Below, piece after piece: positions 36,593 through 45,038 of a DNA stretch of 64,000 nucleotides. The notes beneath the pieces are model-generated. The model made no database searches. It was not told where the DNA came from and saw only the letters and a program-made list of their open reading frames with translations. Source of the stretch: Stenotrophomonas maltophilia (GTDB taxonomy: Bacteria; Pseudomonadota; Gammaproteobacteria; Xanthomonadales; Xanthomonadaceae); contig NZ_RAUX01000016.1 in assembly GCF_013464485.1 (NCBI RefSeq), positions 89,935 through 153,934 of the forward strand, given 5' to 3'. Position numbers and translations under genes: made by a program. The number at the start of each line of letters is the position of its first letter. Within the stretch, counting starts at the first letter, position 1.

Positions 36593-37396
36593 TCACCCCG
36601 CCCGATGCAGCTTCCGGTACTGATCCGGCGTGCATTGCGCGTGCCGCTTGAACATCTCGGCGAAGGCGCTGACGCCGGAATAGCCAAGCTCTTCGGCGAT
36701 CCGGCTGATCGGTCGGCGTGTACACAGCGCCTCGGTGGCGCGCACGAACTTCACCCGCCCACGCCAGTCGCCCAGCGACATGCCCAGTTCGCTGCGTGCC
36801 AGGCGCTCCAGCTTGCGCACGCTCATGTGGTGCCGCCGCGCGATCTCGGCAACCGATTCGGCCGCCGACAGGTGTTTCTCCATGTACGTCATCACCTGCT
36901 TCAAGGCATCGCTGCCGGCGATCGGCAGGAAACTGGGCAGCACTGCGGCATTGACGATCTGGTCGATCACCACGGCGGCCATGCGCCGCTGGACCGGTGT
37001 CTGCGGATCGGTCACGCCCTGTCGTGCCAGTTCATGCAGCAGTTCGCGCAGCAGCGGGCTGACTTCCAGCGCACTGCAACGCGTGGGCAGCCGGCGTGAA
37101 AGCGCCGCCGACAGATAGGCCGAGCGGTAGGCCAGCTGCGAGCGGTTGCGTGAATAGTGCGCCATTCCTGGTGGAATCCAGATCGCGTAGTGCGGCGGCG
37201 ACACCATCCACTCGCCGTCGATCTTCATCTCCATCACCCCCTGCGCGACGAAGTTGAACTGACCCCACGGATGGCTGTGCGTGCCCCAGTCCGTGGGCTC
37301 CATCGCGCCCTGCCGGAAGTAGATCGGGCCGGGTAGCTGGCGGAAGGTGGGGATCGGCTCCATCGATTGCCGCAAGCCGGGGTTGGTGTGGCGCAT
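36593..37396 (-). CDS. AraC family transcriptional regulator
   Basis: A 267-residue regulator with an N-terminal cupin (about 10-110, HSHPWGQFNFVAQGVMEMKI, HYAIWIPPGMAHYS) and a C-terminal double helix-turn-helix (about 170-265, SVAEIARRHHMSVRKLERLA, RISRIAEELGYSGVSAFAEM). I chose ATG 37396 for its GAGGA ribosome site; a longer start at 37438 is possible. It lies back to back with an EamA transporter, the usual layout for a local regulator of the exporter. Its effector is unknown. Confidence 0.9.
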   Translation of the reverse strand: MRHTNPGLRQSMEPIPTFRQLPGPIYFRQGAMEPTDWGTHSHPWGQFNFVAQGVMEMKIDGEWMVSPPHYAIWIPPGMAHYSRNRSQLAYRSAYLSAALSRRLPTRCSALEVSPLLRELLHELARQGVTDPQTPVQRRMAAVVIDQIVNAAVLPSFLPIAGSDALKQVMTYMEKHLSAAESVAEIARRHHMSVRKLERLARSELGMSLGDWRGRVKFVRATEALCTRRPISRIAEELGYSGVSAFAEMFKRHAQCTPDQYRKLHRAG

Positions 37397-37460
37397 TTTC
37401 GGGATGTCCTCGATATGCGCCAAGCGTACGCTGGCCATTCCCCCACGTACACCTGCACGC

Positions 37461-38354
37461 GTGAACTATCTCTTCCCGATCCTCGCCTGCCTTCTGTGGG
37501 GCGCGAACACCATCGTGACCAAGCTTGCTTCGGGCTCGGTCGGTCCCATCGATATCGGCTTCTTCCGTTGGCTGGTCGCGGCGGTGGTCCTGCTTCCGTT
37601 CGCGCTGCCGCGGCTGCGCGGCAATCTGCCGGCCGTACGCGCCAACCTCGGGCGCTTCCTGGTGCTGGGCTGCCTGGGTGGGGTGATGTACCAGTGCCTG
37701 GCCTACTATGCGGCGCACTTCACCTCGGCCACCAACATGGGGGTGATCCAGGCGCTGATTCCGCTGATCGCGCTGGCGCTGTCACGCGTGTTCATGGGCC
37801 ATCCGGTGCGTGGTACTTCCATTCTTGGCGCGGTGATCTCCACTGCCGGCGTAGTGGCGGTGGTATCGCAGGGCGACCTGGCACGGTTGGCGGCGCAGGG
37901 CCTGAACCGCGGAGACGCGATCATGCTGATCGGCGCATTGGCCTTCGCCGCCTACAACGTGCTGATGCAGCGCTGGAAGATTCCGCTGTCGGTGCTGGAG
38001 TCGCTGTTCCTGCAGGCCACGGCGGCCTCGCTGATCCTGCTGCCACTGCAGTTGCTGGTTGGTACCGGGGTGAGCAATCTGACCGCCGTCGGTTGCATCG
38101 GCTTCGCGGCAGTCTGTGCCTCGATCCTGGCGCCGCTGACCTGGATGACCGGACTTTCACGCCTGGGCGCTGCGCGCGTCTCTGGCTTCTTCAACCTGGT
38201 GCCGATCGTGACCGCCGCGCTGGCCGTGCTGCTGCTGGGCGAATCACTCAGTGGCTGGGTACTGGGCGGTGGCCTGCTGGCGGTGTCCGGCGTGGTGTTC
38301 GCCGAGTATGGCGCCAGGCGCGCCGCTGCAGTGCCGAGCGAGCAGCCCGCATAG
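37461..38354 (+). CDS. EamA/DMT family transporter
   Basis: A 297-residue protein with ten predicted membrane helices forming two EamA repeats (about 1-140 and 150-290), including FLVLGCLGGVMYQCLAYYA, MLIGALAFAAYNVLM and FNLVPIVTAALAVLLLGE in the usual places. The start is GTG 37461 (VNYLFPILACLLWGANTIV). DMT proteins export amino acids, nucleotide-sugars or drugs. The divergent AraC regulator probably controls it. Substrate unknown. Confidence 0.9.
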   Translation: MNYLFPILACLLWGANTIVTKLASGSVGPIDIGFFRWLVAAVVLLPFALPRLRGNLPAVRANLGRFLVLGCLGGVMYQCLAYYAAHFTSATNMGVIQALIPLIALALSRVFMGHPVRGTSILGAVISTAGVVAVVSQGDLARLAAQGLNRGDAIMLIGALAFAAYNVLMQRWKIPLSVLESLFLQATAASLILLPLQLLVGTGVSNLTAVGCIGFAAVCASILAPLTWMTGLSRLGAARVSGFFNLVPIVTAALAVLLLGESLSGWVLGGGLLAVSGVVFAEYGARRAAAVPSEQPA

Positions 38355-38362
38355 GGCTTCGG

Positions 38363-39391
38363 TCATGCGGGGTACGTGTCCCCGCTCAGCGCCTGTTCCA
38401 CCCGCTGTTCCAGCGCGTCTGCATCATGGCCGCGTTTGCCCCGCAGGCTGAGATACAGCGAAAGCGGGTCAACCACATCGCCGATGCTGGTGAATGCCGG
38501 CGGATAGGCCCAGATCTGCAGCCGTGCGCTCTGGACGCAGTCCGGGTCGGGCATGGGAAGTGCACCCAGCAACCGCCACGCATCGATGTGCAGCGCGCGG
38601 GTGCCGCCGATCGCGGGCGGTGACGTGTCAGCAAGCGCATCGAGGCCCGCCGTCGGCGCCGGGTGCCCGGCATCGCGGAGCGCCTCGGCGGTCGGGCCCC
38701 AGCAGACATCCACTTCCTTCAGCACGGGGGAGCGCAGGAACGGTTGCGCCCTGGCCCAGACTTCGTCACGGTTGCCGGCCAGTCGCAGGAAGCGCTCGCG
38801 GCCGCCAGTGGAGCGTTCGACCAGGCCGCGACCGACCAGTTCGGCAGACAGGCGCGAGGCCGTCATCGATGTGTAGCCGGCGGTGGCGCTGATCTCGCGC
38901 GGTGACCACCAGCGCGATTGGCCGGTCAGCAGGACATGGATGAGCACCGCCTGTGCCGAAGGCAGCAGCGAGATGGCCTTCTTCTCGTGATCGGGCGCAT
39001 CGCGGAACTCGATGGCCAGGCTGGGAGCGAACAGCTGGGCATGCGGAACCACGAAGTCGATGTGGTTCTCGACCAGGAAACGGCGCTGGGTCGGTGTGAG
39101 ATGGGGCGAGACGTACAGCACCAGAGCATTCGCTGCGGAGCGCAGGCAGCGTACGTCCTGGATGACGCGGGTGCTGGATTCGCCCGGCTCGCGGGCAACG
39201 GCGAGCATCGCCGGCGTTTCGCCGTACAGCATCAGGCCTGCAAGGAGGTAGCGCGATGCCATCGCGTGTGGGATGGCATGCGATGGAGCAAGCGGGTGCA
39301 CCGCCGAGGCGAGCCCGGGAAGAATCCTGCGCAGGTACCGCTGCGCGTCAGCGACCAGGTCGGTCAGGCCGGTGCGAACTGCCGTCGTCAT
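38363..39391 (-). CDS. AbiEi_2-like winged-helix regulator (orphan)
   Basis: A 342-residue protein with a nuclease-fold-like N-terminal region: LVLYVSPHLTPTQRRFLVEN and then IDFVVPHAQLFAPSLAIEF (about 90-128), the pattern I associate with AbiEi_2-type antitoxin/regulator proteins (usual: Y-I-S-P-x-x-x-x-x-L-x-x-x-x-I-x-x-x-D). A winged helix follows at about 140-205 (SAQAVLIHVLLTGQSRWWSP, ISATAGYTSMTASRLSAEL) and a C-terminal part ends in DPLSLYLSLRGKRGHDADAL. The ATG at 39391 has a fair ribosome site. No AbiEii-like toxin lies next to it; a TonB receptor does. The family is my recognition, not proven. Confidence 0.55.
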   Translation of the reverse strand: MTTAVRTGLTDLVADAQRYLRRILPGLASAVHPLAPSHAIPHAMASRYLLAGLMLYGETPAMLAVAREPGESSTRVIQDVRCLRSAANALVLYVSPHLTPTQRRFLVENHIDFVVPHAQLFAPSLAIEFRDAPDHEKKAISLLPSAQAVLIHVLLTGQSRWWSPREISATAGYTSMTASRLSAELVGRGLVERSTGGRERFLRLAGNRDEVWARAQPFLRSPVLKEVDVCWGPTAEALRDAGHPAPTAGLDALADTSPPAIGGTRALHIDAWRLLGALPMPDPDCVQSARLQIWAYPPAFTSIGDVVDPLSLYLSLRGKRGHDADALEQRVEQALSGDTYPA

Positions 39392-39600
39392 CTCGTACTT
39401 CCCTTGCGGCGGCACGGTCGGAACATCGGGTCCCTGCCGCATCGCCGCATTCAGTGGTGAACCTGGAGACGGACGTGCAGTTTCGGGGCGCGTGGCATTC
39501 CATGCAGTCCTGCTCCTCAGCCGTCGTGACATCAGTGTTGCCGGAAATCTTGGAGATTCCGTCGAAGAACGATGGAGATTGGGTGGAGGCGGTGTGCATC

Positions 39601-39631
39601 GTGGCCGGCGGACTCCCCTTCCGCCGGCCAC
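39601..39631 (-). terminator. Hairpin after the TonB receptor gene
   Basis: A 12-bp perfect stem, GTGGCCGGCGGA (39601-39612) and its complement (39620-39631), 17 bases beyond the TonB receptor stop. No U-tract is seen, so the terminator call rests on position and stem strength. Confidence 0.55.
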
Positions 39632-39648
39632 GTGCACGGAGTTGCCCG

Positions 39649-42483
39649 TCAGAAGCGCTGCGAATACTTCACATACACGGTGCGACCGATATCAAAGCCA
39701 CCGTAGTAGGGGAAGGAGCTGGACGGCTTGGAGAACATGATCGGGCCCTGGTGGTTGAACACGTTGTTCGAACCCAGCGCCACGGTACCGTCCCATGGCA
39801 GCTTGTAGCTGACCTGGATGTCATGGAAGGCATTGGAGCCCACCTTGCGCAGGGCATCCGGTTCTCCGTAGGCGTAGCGATCGGGCAGCGAGCATGGACG
39901 GTTCGGCACGCAGCTTTCGGCCATGCCGGAGTAGTAGCGCACCGTGTACTGCGTGCTGAAGTTGCCAAGCTGCCAGTTCACACCCAGGTTCGAGCGCAGG
40001 CGGAAGATGCCCGGCCGGCCGATCCGGCCCATCATGATGGTGTCGCCGGCCGAGTTCTGGTTCTCCTCGTCGTACTTGGAGACATAGCTGTTCTGCAGGT
40101 CGAGGGTGAGGCGGCCGAACGAGAACTCTGGCAGACGGTAGTGGATGCCCAGATCCCAGCCTTCTGTCTCCATCGAGCCCAGGTTGGCCAGGCCGTAGAA
40201 CATGCTGGTGATGTGGCCATCGCCAGCGCGCTTGATGCTGCCACAGCGCGAGGAATTACCGAGTACATAGCAATCGCGGAGGATGCGATCGACGCTGTCC
40301 TCGATGATCATGTTGGTGATCTTGTAGCTGTACCAGTCGAGATTGATGTCCAGGCCATCGACCCAGCGGGGGCTCCACACTACGCCCACCGTCTTGCTCT
40401 TGGACTCTTCCGGTCGCAGCTTCGCGTTGGAGCCGGTGGAGAATTCGTCGGGTGTGGCACAGGGATAGCTGGCGCAGGGCTTCAGGCTTTGGTTCAGCTG
40501 CTGGTATCCCAACGGGACGCCGGCGGCGTTGCAGGCGGCGTTGCCGTTGACGCTGTTGGTGGCGCCGGTACCGCAGGGATCGACATAGGTTTCGAAGCTG
40601 GTTCCCATTCCGCCATACAGGTCGGAAATGCTGGGCGCACGGAAGCCCTCCGCGAAGGTGCCGCGGATCATCAGCTCTTCAATCGGGCGCCAGGCGAAGC
40701 TGGCCTTGGAGTTGGTGGTGCTGCCGAAATTGCTGTAGTCCGAATAGCGCGTGGCCAGGTTCACGGTCAGTTCCTTGGCGAACGGAAGGTCACGCAGCAC
40801 CGGCACGTTCACTTCGGCGAAGAACTCGTTCAGATCGTACTCGCCCGAGGTGGTGGACGCGCCAAGTGCAGTACTCTGGCGCGACTGGGCAAAGGCATCA
40901 GGTACGAAGCGACCCTCTTCCTTCCGGTACTGGTAGCCCAGCGCGACGGAAAGATCACCGGCAGGCAGTTCGACCATCGGCCCGGAGATATTGGCGAAGT
41001 AGCTGCGGGTCTTGGTGATGCCGGTGTCGTTGAACGTCGGGAACAAGAAGCGCTGCAGTTCGGGGTCGGAGAGAGAGCCAGCCCCCGCGACCCCGAACGG
41101 CAGCAAGGGATTCCAGGCCAGGCAGCCCGTGACCGGCGATGCCGCCGTGCCACACCGGGCCACACCGTTGGCATCGAGGTAGGAGGGCCCCAATGCCTGC
41201 CGGGAAGCGATCAGGCTCATGTCGCCACGGCCCGTTTTTGTGACCTCATTGCGGTTGAGCAGTGCGCCTACTTCCCAGTCGTAGGTCTTTGTCCCCAGCT
41301 CGAAGTAGCCGGAAAGGCTTGGTGCGATGCGCAGTGACTTCAACTTGCTCTCGGTGGTGCGCGGCACTTCCCAAAGGCGGCGATTGAACGCGATGCTGTG
41401 GTCGAGCGGGTTGAAGACGCTGGCCGCGTCCAGGGGCGTGCCGAACTTGGTCGACTGATACGGATAGCCCGCGATCTGCTGGTCGGTGGTGCGCTCGTTG
41501 TAGCCGATGTCGGCGGCGAACTTGATCTGGTCGGTCAGCGCGTAGTCCGTGCTGAGGAACAGCGAGCGACGCTCGATGCCGGTCTGCAGATGCATCTGCT
41601 CGTTGCCGTTGGCGAACTCGGCCGGCGTGATCGGGTGGTAGTCGTTCGGATTCTTCGGGTCGCCGCCGCGGTTGAGCGTCTTGAACACCGCGTCACCGGT
41701 GTTGCACTTGTAGATCGCGGGGTCGCACCACGAACCGTTCTGGCTGATGTTGCTCCAGTCCGCGCCCGGGTAGTTCGGTCCTGCGCCGCCATGGCGTGAG
41801 AACTCGCGGTCACGGGCGAACACCGGGTCCGACTTCTGGTATTCCAGTGCAAGGGTGTAGCCACCGCGTTCGCCGCGGGCACCGGTGACCAGCGAGAACG
41901 TGCTGTCCTTGCCATCACCTTGGCTGAACTGCCCGTGCTGCATGGACACTTCCATGCCTTCGTAGTCCTTGCGGGTAATGATGTTGACCACGCCGGCGAT
42001 CGCATCCGAACCGTACAGCGAGGACGCGCCATCCTTCAGTACATCGATGCGTTCCACCGCGCTCATTGGGATCTGGCTCAGGTCCTGCAGGCCGCTAGTG
42101 GTCGCGCCCAGGCGCTTGCCGTTGACCAGCACCAGCGTGCGCGTGGCGCCCAGGTTGCGGATGTCCACGTAGTAGCCGCCGACATTCTCGCCGGACGACA
42201 AAGCGCGTGCACGGGAGATCGCCGGTGCACCCGTAGAGGTCAGGTTCTGCAGAAGGTCGGCAATGGTGGTGAAACCCTGTTGCTCAATCATCGTGCGCGT
42301 GATGGCGATGATGGGTTGCTGTGTCTCGATATCCACGCTGCGGATGGCCGAGCCGGTAACCTGGATGCGATCCAGGTTTTTCGGTGACGTGTCCCCATCA
42401 TCCTGCGCATGCGCGGACGGAGACCAGGTAGCGGCCAGGGCCGTGCCAACCGCGAGGGAAAGCAGGGTGTACTTGTAGTGCAT
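39649..42483 (-). CDS. TonB-dependent receptor, large outer-membrane transporter
   Basis: A 944-residue protein with signal peptide MHYKYTLLSLAVGTALAAT... ending SAHAQ. The plug follows (DRIQVTGSAIRSVDIETQQP, LNGKRL-type region VNGKRLGATTSGLQDLSQIP, DVLKDGASSLYGSDAIAGV) and then a long beta-barrel ending in a terminal aromatic (TVYVKYSQRF). This size and plug type are common in xanthomonads, where such receptors import siderophores, plant sugars, peptides or cobalamin. No transport genes sit beside it; its only neighbour on the strand is the AbiEi_2-like regulator. Ligand unknown. Confidence 0.93.
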   Translation of the reverse strand: MHYKYTLLSLAVGTALAATWSPSAHAQDDGDTSPKNLDRIQVTGSAIRSVDIETQQPIIAITRTMIEQQGFTTIADLLQNLTSTGAPAISRARALSSGENVGGYYVDIRNLGATRTLVLVNGKRLGATTSGLQDLSQIPMSAVERIDVLKDGASSLYGSDAIAGVVNIITRKDYEGMEVSMQHGQFSQGDGKDSTFSLVTGARGERGGYTLALEYQKSDPVFARDREFSRHGGAGPNYPGADWSNISQNGSWCDPAIYKCNTGDAVFKTLNRGGDPKNPNDYHPITPAEFANGNEQMHLQTGIERRSLFLSTDYALTDQIKFAADIGYNERTTDQQIAGYPYQSTKFGTPLDAASVFNPLDHSIAFNRRLWEVPRTTESKLKSLRIAPSLSGYFELGTKTYDWEVGALLNRNEVTKTGRGDMSLIASRQALGPSYLDANGVARCGTAASPVTGCLAWNPLLPFGVAGAGSLSDPELQRFLFPTFNDTGITKTRSYFANISGPMVELPAGDLSVALGYQYRKEEGRFVPDAFAQSRQSTALGASTTSGEYDLNEFFAEVNVPVLRDLPFAKELTVNLATRYSDYSNFGSTTNSKASFAWRPIEELMIRGTFAEGFRAPSISDLYGGMGTSFETYVDPCGTGATNSVNGNAACNAAGVPLGYQQLNQSLKPCASYPCATPDEFSTGSNAKLRPEESKSKTVGVVWSPRWVDGLDINLDWYSYKITNMIIEDSVDRILRDCYVLGNSSRCGSIKRAGDGHITSMFYGLANLGSMETEGWDLGIHYRLPEFSFGRLTLDLQNSYVSKYDEENQNSAGDTIMMGRIGRPGIFRLRSNLGVNWQLGNFSTQYTVRYYSGMAESCVPNRPCSLPDRYAYGEPDALRKVGSNAFHDIQVSYKLPWDGTVALGSNNVFNHQGPIMFSKPSSSFPYYGGFDIGRTVYVKYSQRF

Positions 42484-42733
42484 TTGGCTCTCTCCAAATC
42501 CAGTTGAATGGGTTTCGTGCATCGCTGCGTGGAAACCGATCTGAAACTCCGCTGTGCGGAATCGGAAGGAACCTAACACTCCGTTTACATCTCGATTACG
42601 TTATGGACGCGTTATCTTCTCGCGATGCACACGGCACCTTTCCACGGGGCCTGCACGAATCCTCTACGCGCACGAATGCGGCCATGCATCAGCCTGCCTG
42701 TGCATCGCCCGCAGACAGAAGAGGAGACGCTTG

Positions 42734-42844
42734 ATGAATCGCCCGGAGAAACCGAAGCCTACTTGGCGGCAGCGTCATGTTCTGCTGCTTGCACTGGCCA
42801 TTGCATTGCTCGTGGCGCTGATCATCGTCATCGCGCCATGGTGA
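42734..42844 (+). CDS. 36-residue membrane peptide
   Basis: A short gene, MNRPEKPKPTWRQRHVLLLA..., with GAGGAGA before the ATG. Fifteen basic/polar residues precede one membrane helix (about 17-34), ending IVIAPW. This layout fits small inner-membrane proteins. It is divergent from the large TonB receptor, 250 bases away. Support is the ribosome site and the clean helix; function is unknown. Confidence 0.45.
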   Translation: MNRPEKPKPTWRQRHVLLLALAIALLVALIIVIAPW

Positions 42845-43040
42845 AGCGATGCGGTCATGCTCATTTTCCGTGAACGGAAGCGCGCAGGTGGATGAAAGAG
42901 TCAGGGGGCGTTGATGGTGGTGATGCATGCATCAATCCACGCTCACCCAGCCGGCACGCACGAGTCGCCACAGTGGTGTCGAAGGCAACGCAGTCGCGCT
43001 GTCATTCCCCACAGACATTCGAGCACACAGGAGCGATTCC

Positions 43041-43493
43041 ATGAGCACCCAGTCCACCATCGAACATCGCCTCAACGACCTGATCGAGATCGCCCGCGAT
43101 GGCAAGTCGTTCTACGAAGAAGCTGCAACCAAGGTGAAGGACGCGGAGTTGTCGGCCCTGTTCACCCGCATCGCCGGCGTCAAGGGACGCATCGTGGCAG
43201 CGCTGAGCGGTTCGGTGGCTGCCAGCGGCGGCAAGCCGGCCGAGCACGGCACCGTGGTCGGCTCGATGCAGCAATTCTACGGCAAGGTGCGCGCGGCTTT
43301 CGGCGATACCAACTATGGCTATGTGGCCGAGCTGGAAGAATCCGAAGACCGTCTGCTGGGCGCGTTCAGGGATGTGCTGAAGGACAATGAGCTGCCGCCG
43401 GCAGTGCGTCAGGAAGTTACCCAGCTTCTGCCCGAAGTGCAGGAGTGCCACAACGTGATGCGCGCGCGCAAGCATGCGATGAAGGCGGCTTGA
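43041..43493 (+). CDS. PA2169/DUF2383 family four-helix-bundle protein
   Basis: A 150-residue protein with MSTQSTIEHRLNDLIEIARD at the start and repeated helices (GKSFYEEAATKVKDAELSALF, GYVAELEESEDRLLGAFRDV). The Glu and Tyr residues at matching positions in the helices recall ferritin-like folds, which is why the family is called ferritin-like. AGGAG lies upstream. DUF2383 proteins are stress-associated in pseudomonads and xanthomonads. A 10-bp hairpin follows it. Confidence 0.85.
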   Translation: MSTQSTIEHRLNDLIEIARDGKSFYEEAATKVKDAELSALFTRIAGVKGRIVAALSGSVAASGGKPAEHGTVVGSMQQFYGKVRAAFGDTNYGYVAELEESEDRLLGAFRDVLKDNELPPAVRQEVTQLLPEVQECHNVMRARKHAMKAA

Positions 43494-43529
43494 TCGTTAT
43501 CGGCGGCTTTCTCCCCGGGGCGCCAACGG

Positions 43530-43552
43530 CCGGGGCAGCAGCGCTGCCCCGG
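43530..43552. terminator. Hairpin after the DUF2383 gene
   Basis: Perfect 10-bp stem, CCGGGGCAGC (43530-43539) and its complement (43543-43552), loop AGC, 37 bases after the stop. No T-run, so a terminator is probable rather than certain. Confidence 0.5.
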
Positions 43553-43680
43553 TCAACTTCAGCGAAGGTGCTGGCATGAGCACTGCCCAGGCCATGCGCG
43601 ACTGCTACACTTGCGCCACCCGCACCTGCAATCCATGGGCAGCATGAACAACGGGAACGGTCCGCAGACAGTTCGCTGAG

Positions 43681-43709
43681 CCGCAACAACGATGCAGACG
43701 TTGTTGCGG
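43681..43709. promoter_or_regulatory. 11-7-11 inverted repeat upstream of the CmlA-like gene
   Basis: CCGCAACAACG (43681-43691) and CGTTGTTGCGG (43699-43709), perfect arms with a 7-base spacer, 69 bases before the exporter start. It immediately follows a possible 14-codon leader (43634-43678, MGSMNNGNGPQTVR) that has no clear ribosome site. It could be an operator or an RNA hairpin. Confidence 0.55.
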
Positions 43710-43777
43710 TGATCATCCCTGCGATGCACGCAAAGTGGATGGACCACCGCCGGATTCACTCTGGGCGGAGACTCCCC

Positions 43778-44965
43778 ATGTTCAATCGACAGGCCCCGCG
43801 TTGGGCCCACCCGCTGCCATCGGCCATTGCGCTGATGGCACCGTTCGACCTCCTGGCTTCACTGGCCATGGATATCTATCTTCCCGTGGTACCTGTGATG
43901 CCCCAAGTGCTGCAGGCATCGCCGTCGCTGGTTCAACTCACTTTGAGCATCTACCTGCTGGTGCTCGGTCTGGGCCAGTTGGTGTTCGGCCCGCTGTCGG
44001 ACCGCTTCGGGCGGCGGCCGGTGTTGCTGCTGGGTGCGCTGCTGTTCGCCATGGGGTCGTTCGCGCTGGCGCTGTCCAGCAGCGGCGCGTCATTCCTGGC
44101 CTGGCGCACCGTGCAGGCGATGGGCGCCTCTGCAGCGTTGGTGGCGACCTTCGCCACGGTACGTGATGTATATGCGGATACGGCCGAAGGCGCATCGTTG
44201 TACGGGCTGTTCGCTTCGATGTTGGCCTTCGTGCCTGCACTGGGGCCGATCCTCGGCGCACTGCTGGCAGGAGCGCTCGGCTGGCGCGCGATCTTCGTGC
44301 TGCTGGGCGTGCTGGGCACGATTGCCGGCATGCGTGCGGTATGGCACTGGCAGGAAACCCGGGTGAAGTATCTTGGCGCGCCGCGTCCCGCGCTGCGGCG
44401 CATTCTCGGCAGCGGCACGTTTTGGGTATACACACTGGGTTTCAGTGCGGGAATGGGGGCGTTCTTCGTGTTCTTCTCCATCGCTCCCCGGTTGCTGGTC
44501 GGGCGCATGCAGTACTCGCCGCTGTCCTTCAGTCTGGCCTTCGCCACGGTGGCACTGGTGATGATCTTCACCGCGCGGATGGCAACGGTGTTCCTTGCGC
44601 GATGGGCGATGCGCGGTACGTTCCTGCGGGGCCTGTGGGTGATGGTGGCCGCAGTGCTGCTGATGGCATTGGCGGCGGCGTGGCCACCGTCCTTCATCGG
44701 GGTGGTGGTGCCGATGTGGGGCATCGCGGTAGGTCTGGTAATGGTTGTGACGGTGGCTGCGAGTGGCGCCCTGCGTGATTTCGCCGACGTGTCAGGTACG
44801 GCGGTTGCGCTGTACTACGCCGTACAGAGTGTGATCGTGGCGGGTGTTGGTACGCTGGCCACCGAGGTGCTGCCGGGCGACACAGTGTGGCCCCTGGTGA
44901 CCTACGGGTTGCTGTTGCCACTGGCCACTCTGTTGGGGGCAGCTGCACTGCGTCATCGCAGCTAG
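43778..44965 (+). CDS. CmlA-like chloramphenicol exporter (MFS, Bcr/CflA type)
   Basis: A 395-residue MFS transporter with twelve helices. It matches CmlA closely: PFDLLASLAMDIYLPVVPVM, LVLGLGQLVFGPLSDRFGRR, RPVLLLGALLFAMGSFALAL, ALVATFATVRDVYADTAEG and FVFFSIAPRLLVGRM, each with its counterpart in CmlA1. CmlA and FloR export chloramphenicol/florfenicol by proton antiport in the inner membrane. The chromosomal copy here probably contributes to intrinsic resistance. The ATG at 43778 is preceded by GGCGGAG. A leader-like region with an inverted repeat lies upstream. Confidence 0.9.
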   Translation: MFNRQAPRWAHPLPSAIALMAPFDLLASLAMDIYLPVVPVMPQVLQASPSLVQLTLSIYLLVLGLGQLVFGPLSDRFGRRPVLLLGALLFAMGSFALALSSSGASFLAWRTVQAMGASAALVATFATVRDVYADTAEGASLYGLFASMLAFVPALGPILGALLAGALGWRAIFVLLGVLGTIAGMRAVWHWQETRVKYLGAPRPALRRILGSGTFWVYTLGFSAGMGAFFVFFSIAPRLLVGRMQYSPLSFSLAFATVALVMIFTARMATVFLARWAMRGTFLRGLWVMVAAVLLMALAAAWPPSFIGVVVPMWGIAVGLVMVVTVAASGALRDFADVSGTAVALYYAVQSVIVAGVGTLATEVLPGDTVWPLVTYGLLLPLATLLGAAALRHRS

Positions 44966-44980
44966 CGCTGGGCACTGGGC

Positions 44981-45010
44981 AAAAAAAGGGGGCGGCCGCG
45001 AGGCCGCCCC
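44981..45010 (-). terminator. Rho-independent terminator of the autotransporter gene
   Basis: On the minus strand: stem GGGGCGGCC/GGCCGCCCC with a 4-base loop followed by seven T, about 29 bases after the autotransporter stop. It also faces the end of the exporter gene. Confidence 0.9.
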
Positions 45011-45038
45011 AATGCGTCAAGAGAGCAAGCCTCGGGTA

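Noticed and set aside
39256-41337. A long plus-strand frame within the TonB receptor region
   Set aside because: Shadow of the receptor and regulator genes on the other strand; no signal peptide, motif or ribosome site supports it.
42504-42734. A 76-codon plus-strand frame upstream of the 36-residue peptide
   Set aside because: It lies in the promoter region of the TonB receptor, has no ribosome site and no plausible domain.
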